Positions 24,478-32,552 of a stretch of 64,000 bases of DNA are shown piece after piece. Position 1 is the first letter of the stretch; each line of letters opens with the position of its first letter. The position numbers were made by a program, and so were the translations under genes. The stretch comes from PALSA-1006 sp964571195 (GTDB lineage: Bacteria > Pseudomonadota > Gammaproteobacteria > Burkholderiales > Gallionellaceae): NCBI GenBank assembly GCA_964571195.1, contig CAZNAD010000010.1, positions 1 to 64,000 of the forward strand. Reading direction: 5' to 3'. The notes below the pieces were generated by a model. The model made no database searches and was not told the origin of the DNA. It saw only the letters and a program-made list of their open reading frames with translations.

Positions 24478-25605
24478 CTAAGACTCGCTGATGTGAGCAA
24501 GCGTCCCTGTCGCCAGCAACATCAGCAATTCAGACTGACTGCGTGTGTCGGTTTTGCCAAACACGGATTTGAGTTGTGTTCGTGCGGTCGAGATCGAGAT
24601 GCCCAGGTCGTCTGCGGCTTCTTCAATTGTTCTGAGTGCGGCCAGTCTGGCGGCAAGCCGGGCTTCCGCCGGAGTGATTTTGTAAAGTGTGACCAGTCGC
24701 TTTGGCGACAACTGCAAGCCACCGGGTCTGGACAAAAATAGAGCGGCACACTCTGAGCTATTGGCGGAATTCAGGATGGATGCCATCTCTGGCGAAACCG
24801 GGGTGACGACGCAATGCAGAAAATCGTTCCTGCCGGGCATCGAGATACGCATGTCGCCGCCCACACCGAATGAGGTGTCCGATATCAGCTTATGCAGTTG
24901 CGCTGTTTCGGCGGGGCTGTCGCTTGTAAGTCTATGGTGAAAAATGCCCAAACCTACATCTTGCGCCATCATCAATTCTGCCGCGCGGTTCATATAGAGT
25001 GGTGTGGCGGATCGGTTCGTCAGGATCACGCCCATACGCATCTGATCAAGCACCGTATGAGCCTGCTCTTTTTCGGCGGCCACGGTATGAAACTTGTGAT
25101 GTATTTGGACGGCACGTTTAACGTGAGGCGCAAGGATGCTCATCAATTGAGCTTCTTCTTCACCAAATGCGCCATCCTGTTTGCCCCGCTGAATTCCCAA
25201 TACTAATGAACGGTTGTCGTCCTTGAGCAGAATTACGCCTAGTGCATGGACTTTATCTTGGGGGCGGAGGAAGTCATTGAAGTATTCGGTCTTGCGCAAC
25301 TTATGCTGATCAATATGCTGGTCGGATATGAAGATTTTCCCCGGTGCATGTTGATTCATTACGTGGTCGAAGTAGTCCACCTTGGCGTAGTGTTCGCAGT
25401 AAGTTATTCGCCAAGCGGGGTCGTAGCCGACACTTGCGTTAAAAGTCGCCGATGCGGCTTGTGTTTCATTGGAGCGCAAAATGGCCGATGAACCGCCGAG
25501 TGCAGCTGTGAAGCTATCCAGGAATGGAGCCCACTTGCTCTCGTCGAGCGCGGCATCGTAAATCATGCCCACTAGCTGGAGTGTTTTATCGGTTGAGTCG
25601 CTCAT
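24478..25605 (-). CDS. LuxR-family transcriptional regulator
   Basis: A 375-residue regulator. The C-terminal LuxR helix-turn-helix is seen in ITPAEARLAARLAAL, DDLGISISTARTQLKSVFGK and RSQSELLMLL (about 305-365). The N-terminal 290 residues look like a PAS/GAF-type sensory region (MGVILTNRSATPLYMNRAAE is PAS-like around 195) without an autoinducer-domain signature or receiver Asp. It may read a redox or small-molecule signal. It is the only full regulator lying between the two caspase loci and a candidate to bind the shared 19-base sites. Confidence 0.82.
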   Translation of the reverse strand: MSDSTDKTLQLVGMIYDAALDESKWAPFLDSFTAALGGSSAILRSNETQAASATFNASVGYDPAWRITYCEHYAKVDYFDHVMNQHAPGKIFISDQHIDQHKLRKTEYFNDFLRPQDKVHALGVILLKDDNRSLVLGIQRGKQDGAFGEEEAQLMSILAPHVKRAVQIHHKFHTVAAEKEQAHTVLDQMRMGVILTNRSATPLYMNRAAELMMAQDVGLGIFHHRLTSDSPAETAQLHKLISDTSFGVGGDMRISMPGRNDFLHCVVTPVSPEMASILNSANSSECAALFLSRPGGLQLSPKRLVTLYKITPAEARLAARLAALRTIEEAADDLGISISTARTQLKSVFGKTDTRSQSELLMLLATGTLAHISES

Positions 25606-25695
25606 CGACTGTATTTGAGATTGGTGTCCGGCAAAAGATTACCAGTAATCTCGATTTTTGGTGAGGGGGCGGCGGGGGGCTGACGCACGATCTAT

Positions 25696-25825
25696 GGAAG
25701 GTCTGATTAAGTCCGTTCGTGGTGAGTGTTTCCCGTTCGCTCCCTCGATACACCGCGCAAGCGCGGCACTTGGGACGAACGGGAAACTTATCGAACCATG
25801 GTTTTCGGACTTAATCAGACCTTCC
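25696..25825. mobile_element. 130-bp MITE-like palindromic element with 4-base target duplication
   Basis: Perfect 20-base terminal inverted repeats, GGAAGGTCTGATTAAGTCCG at 25696-25715 and its complement at 25806-25825. A second inner inverted pair (GTTTCCCGTTCG and CGAACGGGAAAC) lies inside. CTAT flanks both sides (25692-25695, 25826-25829), consistent with target duplication. No transposase is encoded. It abuts the TAG stop of the CHASE2 gene, which uses the right-hand CTAT copy. Confidence 0.85.
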
Positions 25826-27517
25826 CTATCCATTTATGCTCTTCTTGCCTTGCAACAGGGCTTGTGCGAATAATTGCTGCCATCCTTCGGCGGCAAGCTC
25901 GCCCCCGTGTAGGGTGGTCTGATGCACCACATAATTGACTGCGTCGCTGTTTTTAATAAGCGAGCGATGCAGCCAAATTCTGGTTTCATTGATGAGCTGT
26001 TCGATCTCTTCCGGGGTGAAGGTCTCCGATTCGGATAACCAGGAAACGGCAATCGTTGTATCAAATAATCCCCAGATTCCTTTTTGATCTCCATTCATCA
26101 TTTCTACGCTCTTGGGAATAGAGCCGGTCTTTTTGAGTTTGGTGCACAAGCCACCGAGCATGTCGTTGGAAATGAGCTTCTGCTTGTTGTCGAAGCGAAT
26201 CAATAACAGTGTTGCATGCGCCTCTTCGTTGCGTGATAACGTGGATTGCACCACGTTCTGTTCCAGCACCTTGGCAGTTGATGCGGCATAAAGTCGTGCG
26301 AGGGAGAAATAGGCGATGCCCAACATCACTGGACCGGCCAGATTGATGTAGGTATTGGTGAAGTTGATGCAGGCGAATGAAAAAACGATCAGGATGGTTT
26401 GGGATAGTCCGAACATGCTGTCGATCTTGTCGCGCCCCTTGTCGCGATAGAACGCCCATGCGGTGAGCCAGATGATGGAAAGTGATAACAGCAGGAACCA
26501 GATTCTGCCTTCCGGGAAACGCAACGAGTCGCCGTGTTTGAGATTATCTATGGCGGTGGCCAGTATCTCGACACCGGGGAAGGTCTTGGCCATCGGGGTG
26601 GCGCTGGCATCGTACAGATTCGGGGCAGTCGAGCCGATGATGACGATCTTGTCTTTGAATTCGTTCTTGTCGCGCTCGCTATTTTTGTCGCGCAAGCTGG
26701 AATAGGCGTCTGCAAAACTGATGTGTCGGTAACTAAACGGTTGGCCGCGCCAATTTAACAGGATGTGTTCGGTGGCGGGTTCGGGCCAGTTGAATTCGCG
26801 CGCGATCCGCGCCGCCATGGAGGGCAGCCGCCAGCCGTATCCCTCGAAGTAAACGGGATAGCTGCGCAGCACACCATCCGAGTCGAGGATCACATTCTGT
26901 GTACCCAGTCGTCCTCCGGCCAATGCGGATGGGAAGTAGGGCAGAACCATGTTGATGGCGGCATCTTCTTCGGTCGTTTCATCGGGGACGCGGGTTGCAC
27001 CGGGGATTTGCGCGATTTTGATTTGCCGCAGGGTTTCGCTGGAAGAATCGAGAAACAACATCGGGAAGAAGGTGTTGCTGGTTTTTGCGATGCTGGCATC
27101 AAATGCGGCATCACTCTTAGGGTTGAATACATCGGCATCGCTGAACAGCACATCGAATACAACCGCTTTGGGTAGGTCTTCTTCTAGCCGCGTTACAAAG
27201 TCGCCGATCACAGAGCGCGGCCACGGCCAGCGACCGTAAGTTTTGGACATCGCTGTCAGGCTGGCTTCGTCGATGTCAATAATGACGATATCGGGGTCGG
27301 GCTGGGGCGGTGCCAGCCGGTAGCGCACCATCAAATCGAAAGCCGCCGTGCGGATGTCGCTGGTGATGTGCAAAAAGCCGGTATCCAGCAGCGTAAATAG
27401 CGTGAATACGATAGCCAGGTACACGTAGAAATTACGCTTCCATTTGCGCGCCAGAAAATGGGTGAGATTCGCGCTGGCGAGACGTATTCGGATAAGTGCG
27501 AGGGGTTTTAGTTTCAC
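25826..27517 (-). CDS. CHASE2-domain membrane sensor with unrecognised output domain
   Basis: A 563-residue inner-membrane protein. One N-terminal helix (FYVYLAIVFTLFTLLDTGFL) leads into a periplasmic CHASE2 domain (AAFDLMVRYRLAPP, DIVIIDIDEASL, GRWPWPRS, VFDVLFSDAD, KIVIIGSTAPNLYD). Three further helices (about 335-430) follow in the CHASE2 pattern, then about 140 cytoplasmic residues that show no GGDEF, cyclase, kinase or HTH motif that I recognise. It follows the beta-barrel gene by 46 bases. The stop codon lies at the edge of the MITE-like element. Likely senses an envelope signal; output unknown. Confidence 0.88.
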   Translation of the reverse strand: MKLKPLALIRIRLASANLTHFLARKWKRNFYVYLAIVFTLFTLLDTGFLHITSDIRTAAFDLMVRYRLAPPQPDPDIVIIDIDEASLTAMSKTYGRWPWPRSVIGDFVTRLEEDLPKAVVFDVLFSDADVFNPKSDAAFDASIAKTSNTFFPMLFLDSSSETLRQIKIAQIPGATRVPDETTEEDAAINMVLPYFPSALAGGRLGTQNVILDSDGVLRSYPVYFEGYGWRLPSMAARIAREFNWPEPATEHILLNWRGQPFSYRHISFADAYSSLRDKNSERDKNEFKDKIVIIGSTAPNLYDASATPMAKTFPGVEILATAIDNLKHGDSLRFPEGRIWFLLLSLSIIWLTAWAFYRDKGRDKIDSMFGLSQTILIVFSFACINFTNTYINLAGPVMLGIAYFSLARLYAASTAKVLEQNVVQSTLSRNEEAHATLLLIRFDNKQKLISNDMLGGLCTKLKKTGSIPKSVEMMNGDQKGIWGLFDTTIAVSWLSESETFTPEEIEQLINETRIWLHRSLIKNSDAVNYVVHQTTLHGGELAAEGWQQLFAQALLQGKKSING

Positions 27518-27563
27518 TTTAGACGGAGATCAGTAGGGGCGTCTCAGAAATCGTTAAAAATGC

Positions 27564-28178
27564 TTATATGCCTAAAGACATGAGCAAATATACATGATCG
27601 ACTGACAATTTTGGACTTAACTGGGTGTCAGCCTCATAACGTTCAAATCCCAAACGAAATAAAGGTTGGTTCGCATTTGTGGTGTGGAATGATACGCCGC
27701 TTCCCCAGATCAATGAATTTGAACCCGCGTAACTTTCTCCTCCCGTGCAGGTGGTGCAAGAGATCAAGGTGTAAAGCCCATTGACGGTGCCAAGCTTGCC
27801 AAACACTCGCCAGCTATCACTAACTGGGATATATCCAATCGCGGACAGGCTGGTGCTGAGCAAAGATGCGCTGGCAATTTGGGTGTTTCTGCTGTTGTTG
27901 TCGGAATAAATTTTCCAGTCGGTATAAGCGACGCCCGTTTCGAGGGCGAGGTATTTGTTGGGCTGGTAGCCCAAGATTCCCGCGTACGAATTTCCCGGCA
28001 AATAGGTGACCGTATTGCGTGTTGGGAAAGTGCCGCCTAATGCAATGCCGCCATAAAGCGATGTGCCAGCCGCTACGTCGGCTGAAATCGCCAGCATAAA
28101 GGCGGCGGCAACAGCGGAGTTTTGTACCCGCAGACGGAGAAAGAGGCTGATTTTATTCAAGATATGGGGCGTATGCAC
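27564..28178 (-). CDS. outer-membrane beta-barrel protein
   Basis: A 204-residue protein with a signal peptide (NSAVAAAFMLAISADVAAGT) and alternating beta strands typical of an eight-stranded OmpA/OmpW-like barrel (LYGGIALGGTFP, YLALETGVAYTDWKIY, WRVFGKLGTVNGLY, LFRLGFERYEADTQ, VYLLMSLGI). A CxxC pair sits in ISCTTCTGG, probably in an extracellular loop. GTG start. It is upstream of the CHASE2 gene in the same minus-strand unit and divergent from the lipoprotein at 28494. A structural or sensory partner of CHASE2 is inferred only from linkage. Confidence 0.75.
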   Translation of the reverse strand: MHTPHILNKISLFLRLRVQNSAVAAAFMLAISADVAAGTSLYGGIALGGTFPTRNTVTYLPGNSYAGILGYQPNKYLALETGVAYTDWKIYSDNNSRNTQIASASLLSTSLSAIGYIPVSDSWRVFGKLGTVNGLYTLISCTTCTGGESYAGSNSLIWGSGVSFHTTNANQPLFRLGFERYEADTQLSPKLSVDHVYLLMSLGI

Positions 28179-28493
28179 GATAGGGATGGCTCAAAAATCA
28201 ATCTGTTATCTAATGTTTGATGTCTGGATTCGGCTCAGGGCGTACTTTGGCACAAACTCGCCGACGAGACATACCCCATTTGGATGATGCGGCACGGTGC
28301 GACGTGCAGGTATAGTTGCCGCTGTGATTTCAGCACTCAGCGGGCTTGCCGGGGAAGCGCTTGTCAAGTTTCGGGGCGTGGGGTAAATTGCGTTCGCGCT
28401 GTATCTACGGGGGGCCGTTGCGTAACGGTGCGGGAATCAGGATTCATTTCGAGGTTTTATTTTATTAACTTTAGAGTGTCGGGAGTGTTAGAA
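28179..28493. other. divergent intergenic region between the barrel gene and the lipoprotein gene
   Basis: A 315-base non-coding stretch that must hold promoters for both directions. The only feature I can name is the 19-base sequence at 28271-28289 shared with 23397-23415. A plus-strand frame reading into the lipoprotein from 28284 is open, but its Cys/Arg-rich composition is unlike a protein and it is not called. Confidence 0.6.
28271..28289 (+). promoter_or_regulatory. shared 19-base intergenic sequence, copy 2
   Basis: ATACCCCATTTGGATGATG, identical to the minus-strand copy at 23397-23415 and placed in the same orientation relative to its downstream gene, about 205 bases before the lipoprotein ATG at 28494. 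Candidate operator or promoter element linking the two caspase-associated units. Confidence 0.4.
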
Positions 28494-29099
28494 ATGTCAA
28501 AAATCACCAAAGCATTGTTGTTGTCCGTTGTTGCATTCGGCCTCGCTGCCTGTGAGACGAATCCACCTAAAGAAGCACCAAAAGCCAAGGTGGCTGATTG
28601 CACCTTCCCAAGTTCACCTGATGTGGCTGCACCGGACTGGGTCTGTACTGGTTCGGCAGAAGGCGTGGAAGTGAGTGCGGTAGGTTCGGAGAAGATCGTT
28701 TCCGGCGAAACTGATTTTGCGCAGACCATGGCCATTGCTTCGGCGCGCCTCAAGCTGGCAGGGCAAATGAAGACACACGTGACCGGTATGGTTAAGAAAT
28801 ATATGGAGACCACTGGAGCGGGCAACAGCGCTACCGTAGATAAGGTGAACACTTCGGTCACCAAGCAGATTACCAACGAAACATTGGTTGGCAGCAAGAT
28901 GTTCAAGAGCCGCACATCGCCGGACGGCACTGTTTACGTGTTGGTCGGTCTGGATGAAAAAGCAGTTCAGAAAAATACTGAAACAGCCGTCAAGACCAGC
29001 ATGGGTAACGATCAGGCGCTGTGGCAGCAGTTCAAGGCCAGCAAGGCTCAGGATGAATTGGCGGCCGATATCGCCAAGCAGAAATTAGACGCAAAATAA
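28494..29099 (+). CDS. LPP20-like lipoprotein
   Basis: A 201-residue lipoprotein: MSKITKALLLSVVAFGLAAC gives a lipobox with Cys20. Mature part has DCTFPSSPDVAAPDWVC, a helical middle (AIASARLKLAGQMKTHVTGM) and TVYVLVGLDEKAVQKN, as in the protein at 18777-19292. ATG 28494 is chosen because it starts the signal peptide and has GGGAG upstream. A terminator follows, so it may be transcribed on its own as well as with the genes beyond. Role unknown; likely anchored in the outer membrane (residue after Cys is Glu, not Asp). Confidence 0.85.
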   Translation: MSKITKALLLSVVAFGLAACETNPPKEAPKAKVADCTFPSSPDVAAPDWVCTGSAEGVEVSAVGSEKIVSGETDFAQTMAIASARLKLAGQMKTHVTGMVKKYMETTGAGNSATVDKVNTSVTKQITNETLVGSKMFKSRTSPDGTVYVLVGLDEKAVQKNTETAVKTSMGNDQALWQQFKASKAQDELAADIAKQKLDAK

Positions 29100-29123
29100 A
29101 CTCATGAAGCTGTGACCGTATGG

Positions 29124-29156
29124 ATGCCTATACCCTTTCGGGTGTAGGCATTTTTT
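29124..29156 (+). terminator. rho-independent terminator after the lipoprotein gene
   Basis: ATGCCTATACC (29124-29134) pairs with GGTGTAGGCAT (29141-29151) around a CTTTCG loop and is followed by TTTTTT. It separates the lipoprotein from the FecR-led gene train. Confidence 0.85.
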
Positions 29157-29218
29157 ATGGTGGTTTGCGGGATTGCTCCCAGAGAGCTGTCTCCGACAAT
29201 AGACAGATAGGCTAGCCC

Positions 29219-29980
29219 ATGTACACGACAATCAAAGCAATACTTTATTTGCTGATATCGCTCTCGGCGAGCGCATGTTTTGCTGCGGAGCGTATCGAGA
29301 TCGTAAAATCAGATGGTGAGGTGACGGTCAGTAAATCCGCCGGTGCCCAATCTAAGGTTGTGTCAGCCGGAAAAGCTTTGCCTTCGGTCAATACGTTATC
29401 TACCGGAGCTGGCGGACGTGCGGTCGTGCGGGTGGGAAACACGGGTTACCTCGTGCTGGAAAAAAACAGCTCGGTCGAGATCAATGCGGCCAATACCTCG
29501 GCCAGTTTCTTCCGGCAACTGACCGGCAAGATTTATTACGCGGTGAATACCCTCAAGGGGAAATCGCACACGCTTGAGGTGAGAACCAAGGTTGCTACCA
29601 TCGGTGTGCGCGGCACACGCTTTCTGGTGACGGACGATACGGAACGTAACGAGATCGGTATGCGCAAGGGAGAGGTCAATGTTGCCACCACGGGAGAGGA
29701 ATTCGAGGTGCATAAACAGTTGGCACAAGAAGAGTGGGAGGCGATGAAGCAAGAGGCGCAGGCTGCGATCAATAAGGAAAAGTCCGATTTCGAGACGTAT
29801 AAGGAAAACACGCAGAAGGAGTTCGTCGAATACAAGCGCGAACTTCTCTTGGGGGCGGATCGGATGTTGGCGTTTGATGGCAAGCGTGTGGATGATCGTC
29901 CCTTGGGTGGTGACACCAAGGCAGATATGGAAAGCCTGGAAAACTATGCTGGGCAGTGGTTGAATAAAGTTAAAGATTAA
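29219..29980 (+). CDS. periplasmic FecR-domain protein with C-terminal coiled coil
   Basis: A 253-residue protein with a signal peptide (LYLLISLSASACFAA). Residues about 25-165 form a FecR domain (LSTGAGGRAVVRVG, LEVRTKVATIGVRGTRFLV). The C-terminal third is a charged coiled coil with a repeated F-x-x-Y-K pattern (SDFETYKENTQKEFVEYKRE). The protein has no cytoplasmic anti-sigma region, so this is a stand-alone periplasmic FecR, not a FecR/FecI pair. It opens the train leading to caspase copy 2; the lipoprotein gene follows at once. Confidence 0.88.
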   Translation: MYTTIKAILYLLISLSASACFAAERIEIVKSDGEVTVSKSAGAQSKVVSAGKALPSVNTLSTGAGGRAVVRVGNTGYLVLEKNSSVEINAANTSASFFRQLTGKIYYAVNTLKGKSHTLEVRTKVATIGVRGTRFLVTDDTERNEIGMRKGEVNVATTGEEFEVHKQLAQEEWEAMKQEAQAAINKEKSDFETYKENTQKEFVEYKRELLLGADRMLAFDGKRVDDRPLGGDTKADMESLENYAGQWLNKVKD

Positions 29981-29992
29981 AGGGGGATGGAA

Positions 29993-30391
29993 ATGAAGCG
30001 TATTGGTATTTGCCTGATCATGTTGTTAAGCGTTCTGGTGTCGGCATGTGCGACTCCTGCGGCACCCGTCGCGGCTAATGCAAGACCGGCATGGATAGAC
30101 AATCCGGGAGATGGTGTATCGGCTTCGGCGGGTATGCATGTACGCGGCAAAGCCATGCAGGAAGAGTTGGCGATCTCGCGTGCCAGAGTCGAGTTCGCAA
30201 AACGCTTTGGCGTGACGATAGAGTCCGTCGGGATCTATACCAAGAATATGGCAGGTGGAAAGTCAACAACGACCGGCAGTCAGGTCTCGCAAGAGCAAAG
30301 TAAACAAACTGATGTGAAAGCCATGGTGAAAGCAAAATGGCACGATCAGGAGGCTGATGTGCTGTACGTTTGGCTGGTTCCCAGTAATTAA
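29993..30391 (+). CDS. LPP20-type lipoprotein
   Basis: A 132-residue lipoprotein (MKRIGICLIMLLSVLVSAC, then ATPAAP) with an LPP20-like domain (RPAWIDNPGDGVSASA, ISRARVEFAKRFGVTIESV). ATG 29993 has AGGGGG at proper distance; ATG 29987 touches it and is less likely. It lies 12 bases after the FecR gene. Proteins of this family often sit in bacterial envelope operons of unknown function; no catalytic motif is seen. Confidence 0.82.
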   Translation: MKRIGICLIMLLSVLVSACATPAAPVAANARPAWIDNPGDGVSASAGMHVRGKAMQEELAISRARVEFAKRFGVTIESVGIYTKNMAGGKSTTTGSQVSQEQSKQTDVKAMVKAKWHDQEADVLYVWLVPSN

Positions 30392-30477
30392 ATCTTAACG
30401 GCCTGTATGGGGGGCAGCGTTGGAGGTGCCCCGCTGTCGAAATGGTTTATCGGATTTTGTTTGGAGAGGAATGGCAT

Positions 30478-31983
30478 ATGGATGTGACGAGGGGTCGGAA
30501 AGCGGCAAGGTTATTCTCGGTGGCGGGGCTACTGTGTTTGCCTTTGAACGGTGCGTTTGCGCAGGATGACTTCGAGGCATACCGCCGCCAGCAAGCTCAG
30601 GGGGCGCAACAGGAAAAAGCCAGATTCGATGTTTACAAAGAGCAGCAAGACCGCGAATTTGCCGGATTCCTGAAAAGCCAGTGGAGCGAATTCGAAACCT
30701 TTCAGGGCAAGGTGCGGATCAAAGAGCCCAAGCCCAAGCAACCCCCGGTCGCTTTGCCTGTTGTGGTTGCGCCTACCGCCAAGCCTGTTCCAGTCACGCC
30801 TCCCGTTGCTGTGGCACCGTTACTCGCGCCGGTGACCCCTCCGCCACCTCCGGCGCAACCCAAGCCCGTTACCGTTGGAGCCGATCAGTTAGATTTGATG
30901 TTCTACGGTAATGCAGTGGGATTTGCGTTCGATCCGCAATGGAAAACCTATCGCTTAACCGGCGGAGCCAAACCGGAAACCATCAGTGAGTTCTGGACCA
31001 CGATGAGCGGCAGTAAATACGAGGCGACACTTCAGGCGATCAATGCGGCGCGCAAAGAGTTAAAGCTGGATGATTGGGGGTATGTCACATTGTGGCGCGA
31101 TGTGGTGCGCGCGCTGCAACCGGAACGCCAGTCCGAGCAAAATCTGTTGCTTTGGTTCTTTCTGGTCAAGTCGGGATATGACGTGCGCCTGGGGTATTAC
31201 GAGAAAGATGTGTTCCTTTTTGTAGCCATCAAACAGCCTGTGTATTCGACGAAATACACCAGAGTTAACGATCAAACTTATTATGCGGCGCTGGCTGCCG
31301 ATCACGGCAATGGCATCCGGGCTTTCTACAGCTATAAATCAGACTATCCGGCAAAGCTGAAAGCGCTGGATATAAAATCCGCCGCCACCGGATTTACCAA
31401 GACGGTTTCCGCGCAACGCGAACTCGCTTTCGACTACAAGGGGAAAACGATCAAGCTCTCCGTTCCCTATGATCGCCGTTTGGTCGAATATATGAGCACG
31501 TTTCCCCAATCCGAATTCGAGTTGTATTTTGATACGGACGGTAGCTCCGTGTTGAAAGGCGCGTTACTCGCTGAATTGAAAAAATATACGGCTACGATGA
31601 GCGAAGAAGAGGCGGTGAATTTCCTGCTTGCCTTCGTCCAGAAAGCCTTTGCCTACAAGACCGATGATGATCAATTCGGTGCCGAAAAATACTTCTTCGT
31701 TGAAGAGTCGCTGCACTTCCCTTACAACGACTGCGAAGACCGCTCTGTGCTGTTTGCTTGGCTGGTACACGAACTGGTCGGGATCAAAGTGGTCGGCTTG
31801 CTTTATCCGGGGCACATGACCACGGCTGTCGAATTAAAACAGGTGAACGACGAATTTTTCACCGTGACCTACCAAAACAAGCGGCTGGTCGTCGCCGACC
31901 CAACGTATATCGGGGCATCAGTCGGCATGGCGATGCCTTCTTATGCCAAATACAAACCTAAGCGGGTGGTGGAGATTCAGTGA
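30478..31983 (+). CDS. secreted transglutaminase-like cysteine protease/transferase
   Basis: A 501-residue exported protein (signal peptide ending LPLNGAFAQDD). A coiled coil with F-x-x-Y/F patterns (DDFEAYRRQQ, RFDVYKEQQDREF, SEFETFQGK) comes first, then a Pro/Val-rich spacer (PPVALPVVVAPTAKPVPVTP), then a large domain ending in a transglutaminase-like core with candidate triad Cys419 (NDCEDRS), His446 (YPGHMTTAV) and Asp474 (VADPTY). The coiled coil matches that of the FecR protein upstream. The longer frame from 30442 is unlikely, because ATG 30478 begins the signal peptide with GGAGAGG upstream. Substrate unknown. Confidence 0.82.
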   Translation: MDVTRGRKAARLFSVAGLLCLPLNGAFAQDDFEAYRRQQAQGAQQEKARFDVYKEQQDREFAGFLKSQWSEFETFQGKVRIKEPKPKQPPVALPVVVAPTAKPVPVTPPVAVAPLLAPVTPPPPPAQPKPVTVGADQLDLMFYGNAVGFAFDPQWKTYRLTGGAKPETISEFWTTMSGSKYEATLQAINAARKELKLDDWGYVTLWRDVVRALQPERQSEQNLLLWFFLVKSGYDVRLGYYEKDVFLFVAIKQPVYSTKYTRVNDQTYYAALAADHGNGIRAFYSYKSDYPAKLKALDIKSAATGFTKTVSAQRELAFDYKGKTIKLSVPYDRRLVEYMSTFPQSEFELYFDTDGSSVLKGALLAELKKYTATMSEEEAVNFLLAFVQKAFAYKTDDDQFGAEKYFFVEESLHFPYNDCEDRSVLFAWLVHELVGIKVVGLLYPGHMTTAVELKQVNDEFFTVTYQNKRLVVADPTYIGASVGMAMPSYAKYKPKRVVEIQ

Positions 31984-32036
31984 GCCTGTATTCGCTGACA
32001 GGGGTGTTCCCCGCCCGCTTGAGAAACGGCCTGACT

Positions 32037-32426
32037 ATGGACGCTGTAATGCGCATCTCAAAATTCTTTATGATTGCTGCGCTGCTGGTGACTGTGGCGG
32101 CCTGCGACAAGAAAGTCGAAGTCACGGAAGCTGCGCCCGCTGGCAAGGTCGAGGCGCAACAGGCTTTGCCGGCTGTGCAGCCGAAGCATGATCTGCCGTC
32201 GTCGGAGCAGCCGAAGCATGCTGACGAGTCGCCGGGAAAAAAGGCCGGAAACGAGGTTAACGGCGGGGAGCATAAACCAGTCGCCAAACCGGAAAGCGCA
32301 GAACAGGTCTTGGAGAGCGTCATTCCCAATAGGCAGGAGCCGGAGGATGCGCGTGTCGCCGAACAAAAGCGGCGCGGCAAAAAGGCGGAAGATGAGATGT
32401 TGCAGGAGATTGACAAATATAAGTGA
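32037..32426 (+). CDS. small charged lipoprotein
   Basis: A 129-residue lipoprotein (FFMIAALLVTVAAC, lipobox Cys23), then a low-complexity, charged sequence with PKHDLPSSEQPKHADESPG and a basic-acidic C terminus (KRRGKKAEDEMLQEIDKYK). No domain recognised. The start is uncertain: GTG 31980 overlaps the preceding stop and has GGAG upstream but would give a long leader; ATG 32037 or 32049 fits a lipoprotein signal. Located between the transglutaminase-like gene and caspase copy 2. Confidence 0.7.
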   Translation: MDAVMRISKFFMIAALLVTVAACDKKVEVTEAAPAGKVEAQQALPAVQPKHDLPSSEQPKHADESPGKKAGNEVNGGEHKPVAKPESAEQVLESVIPNRQEPEDARVAEQKRRGKKAEDEMLQEIDKYK

Positions 32427-32552
32427 CGACTGCGCGCGCAGCCCAATACGAACGAGCAGCATGGGAATGCGATTTTTCAGTGACGTTGTTCGGGCAAATA
32501 TCCGAGCCGTGTTTACGGTAACGTACGGAAATATTTAAATCAGAGGTTAGCA

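Noticed and set aside
25639..25833. Frames crossing the MITE-like element on both strands
   Set aside because: Both derive from the inverted repeats and inner palindrome; no ribosome-binding site or protein-like composition.
28284..28493. N-terminal extension of the lipoprotein at 28494
   Set aside because: The extension is Cys/Arg-rich, lacks a ribosome-binding site and would bury the lipoprotein signal peptide.
29219..29980. FecR protein as an anti-sigma factor of a FecI/FecR pair
   Set aside because: It has a cleavable signal peptide, no cytoplasmic domain and no sigma-factor gene nearby.
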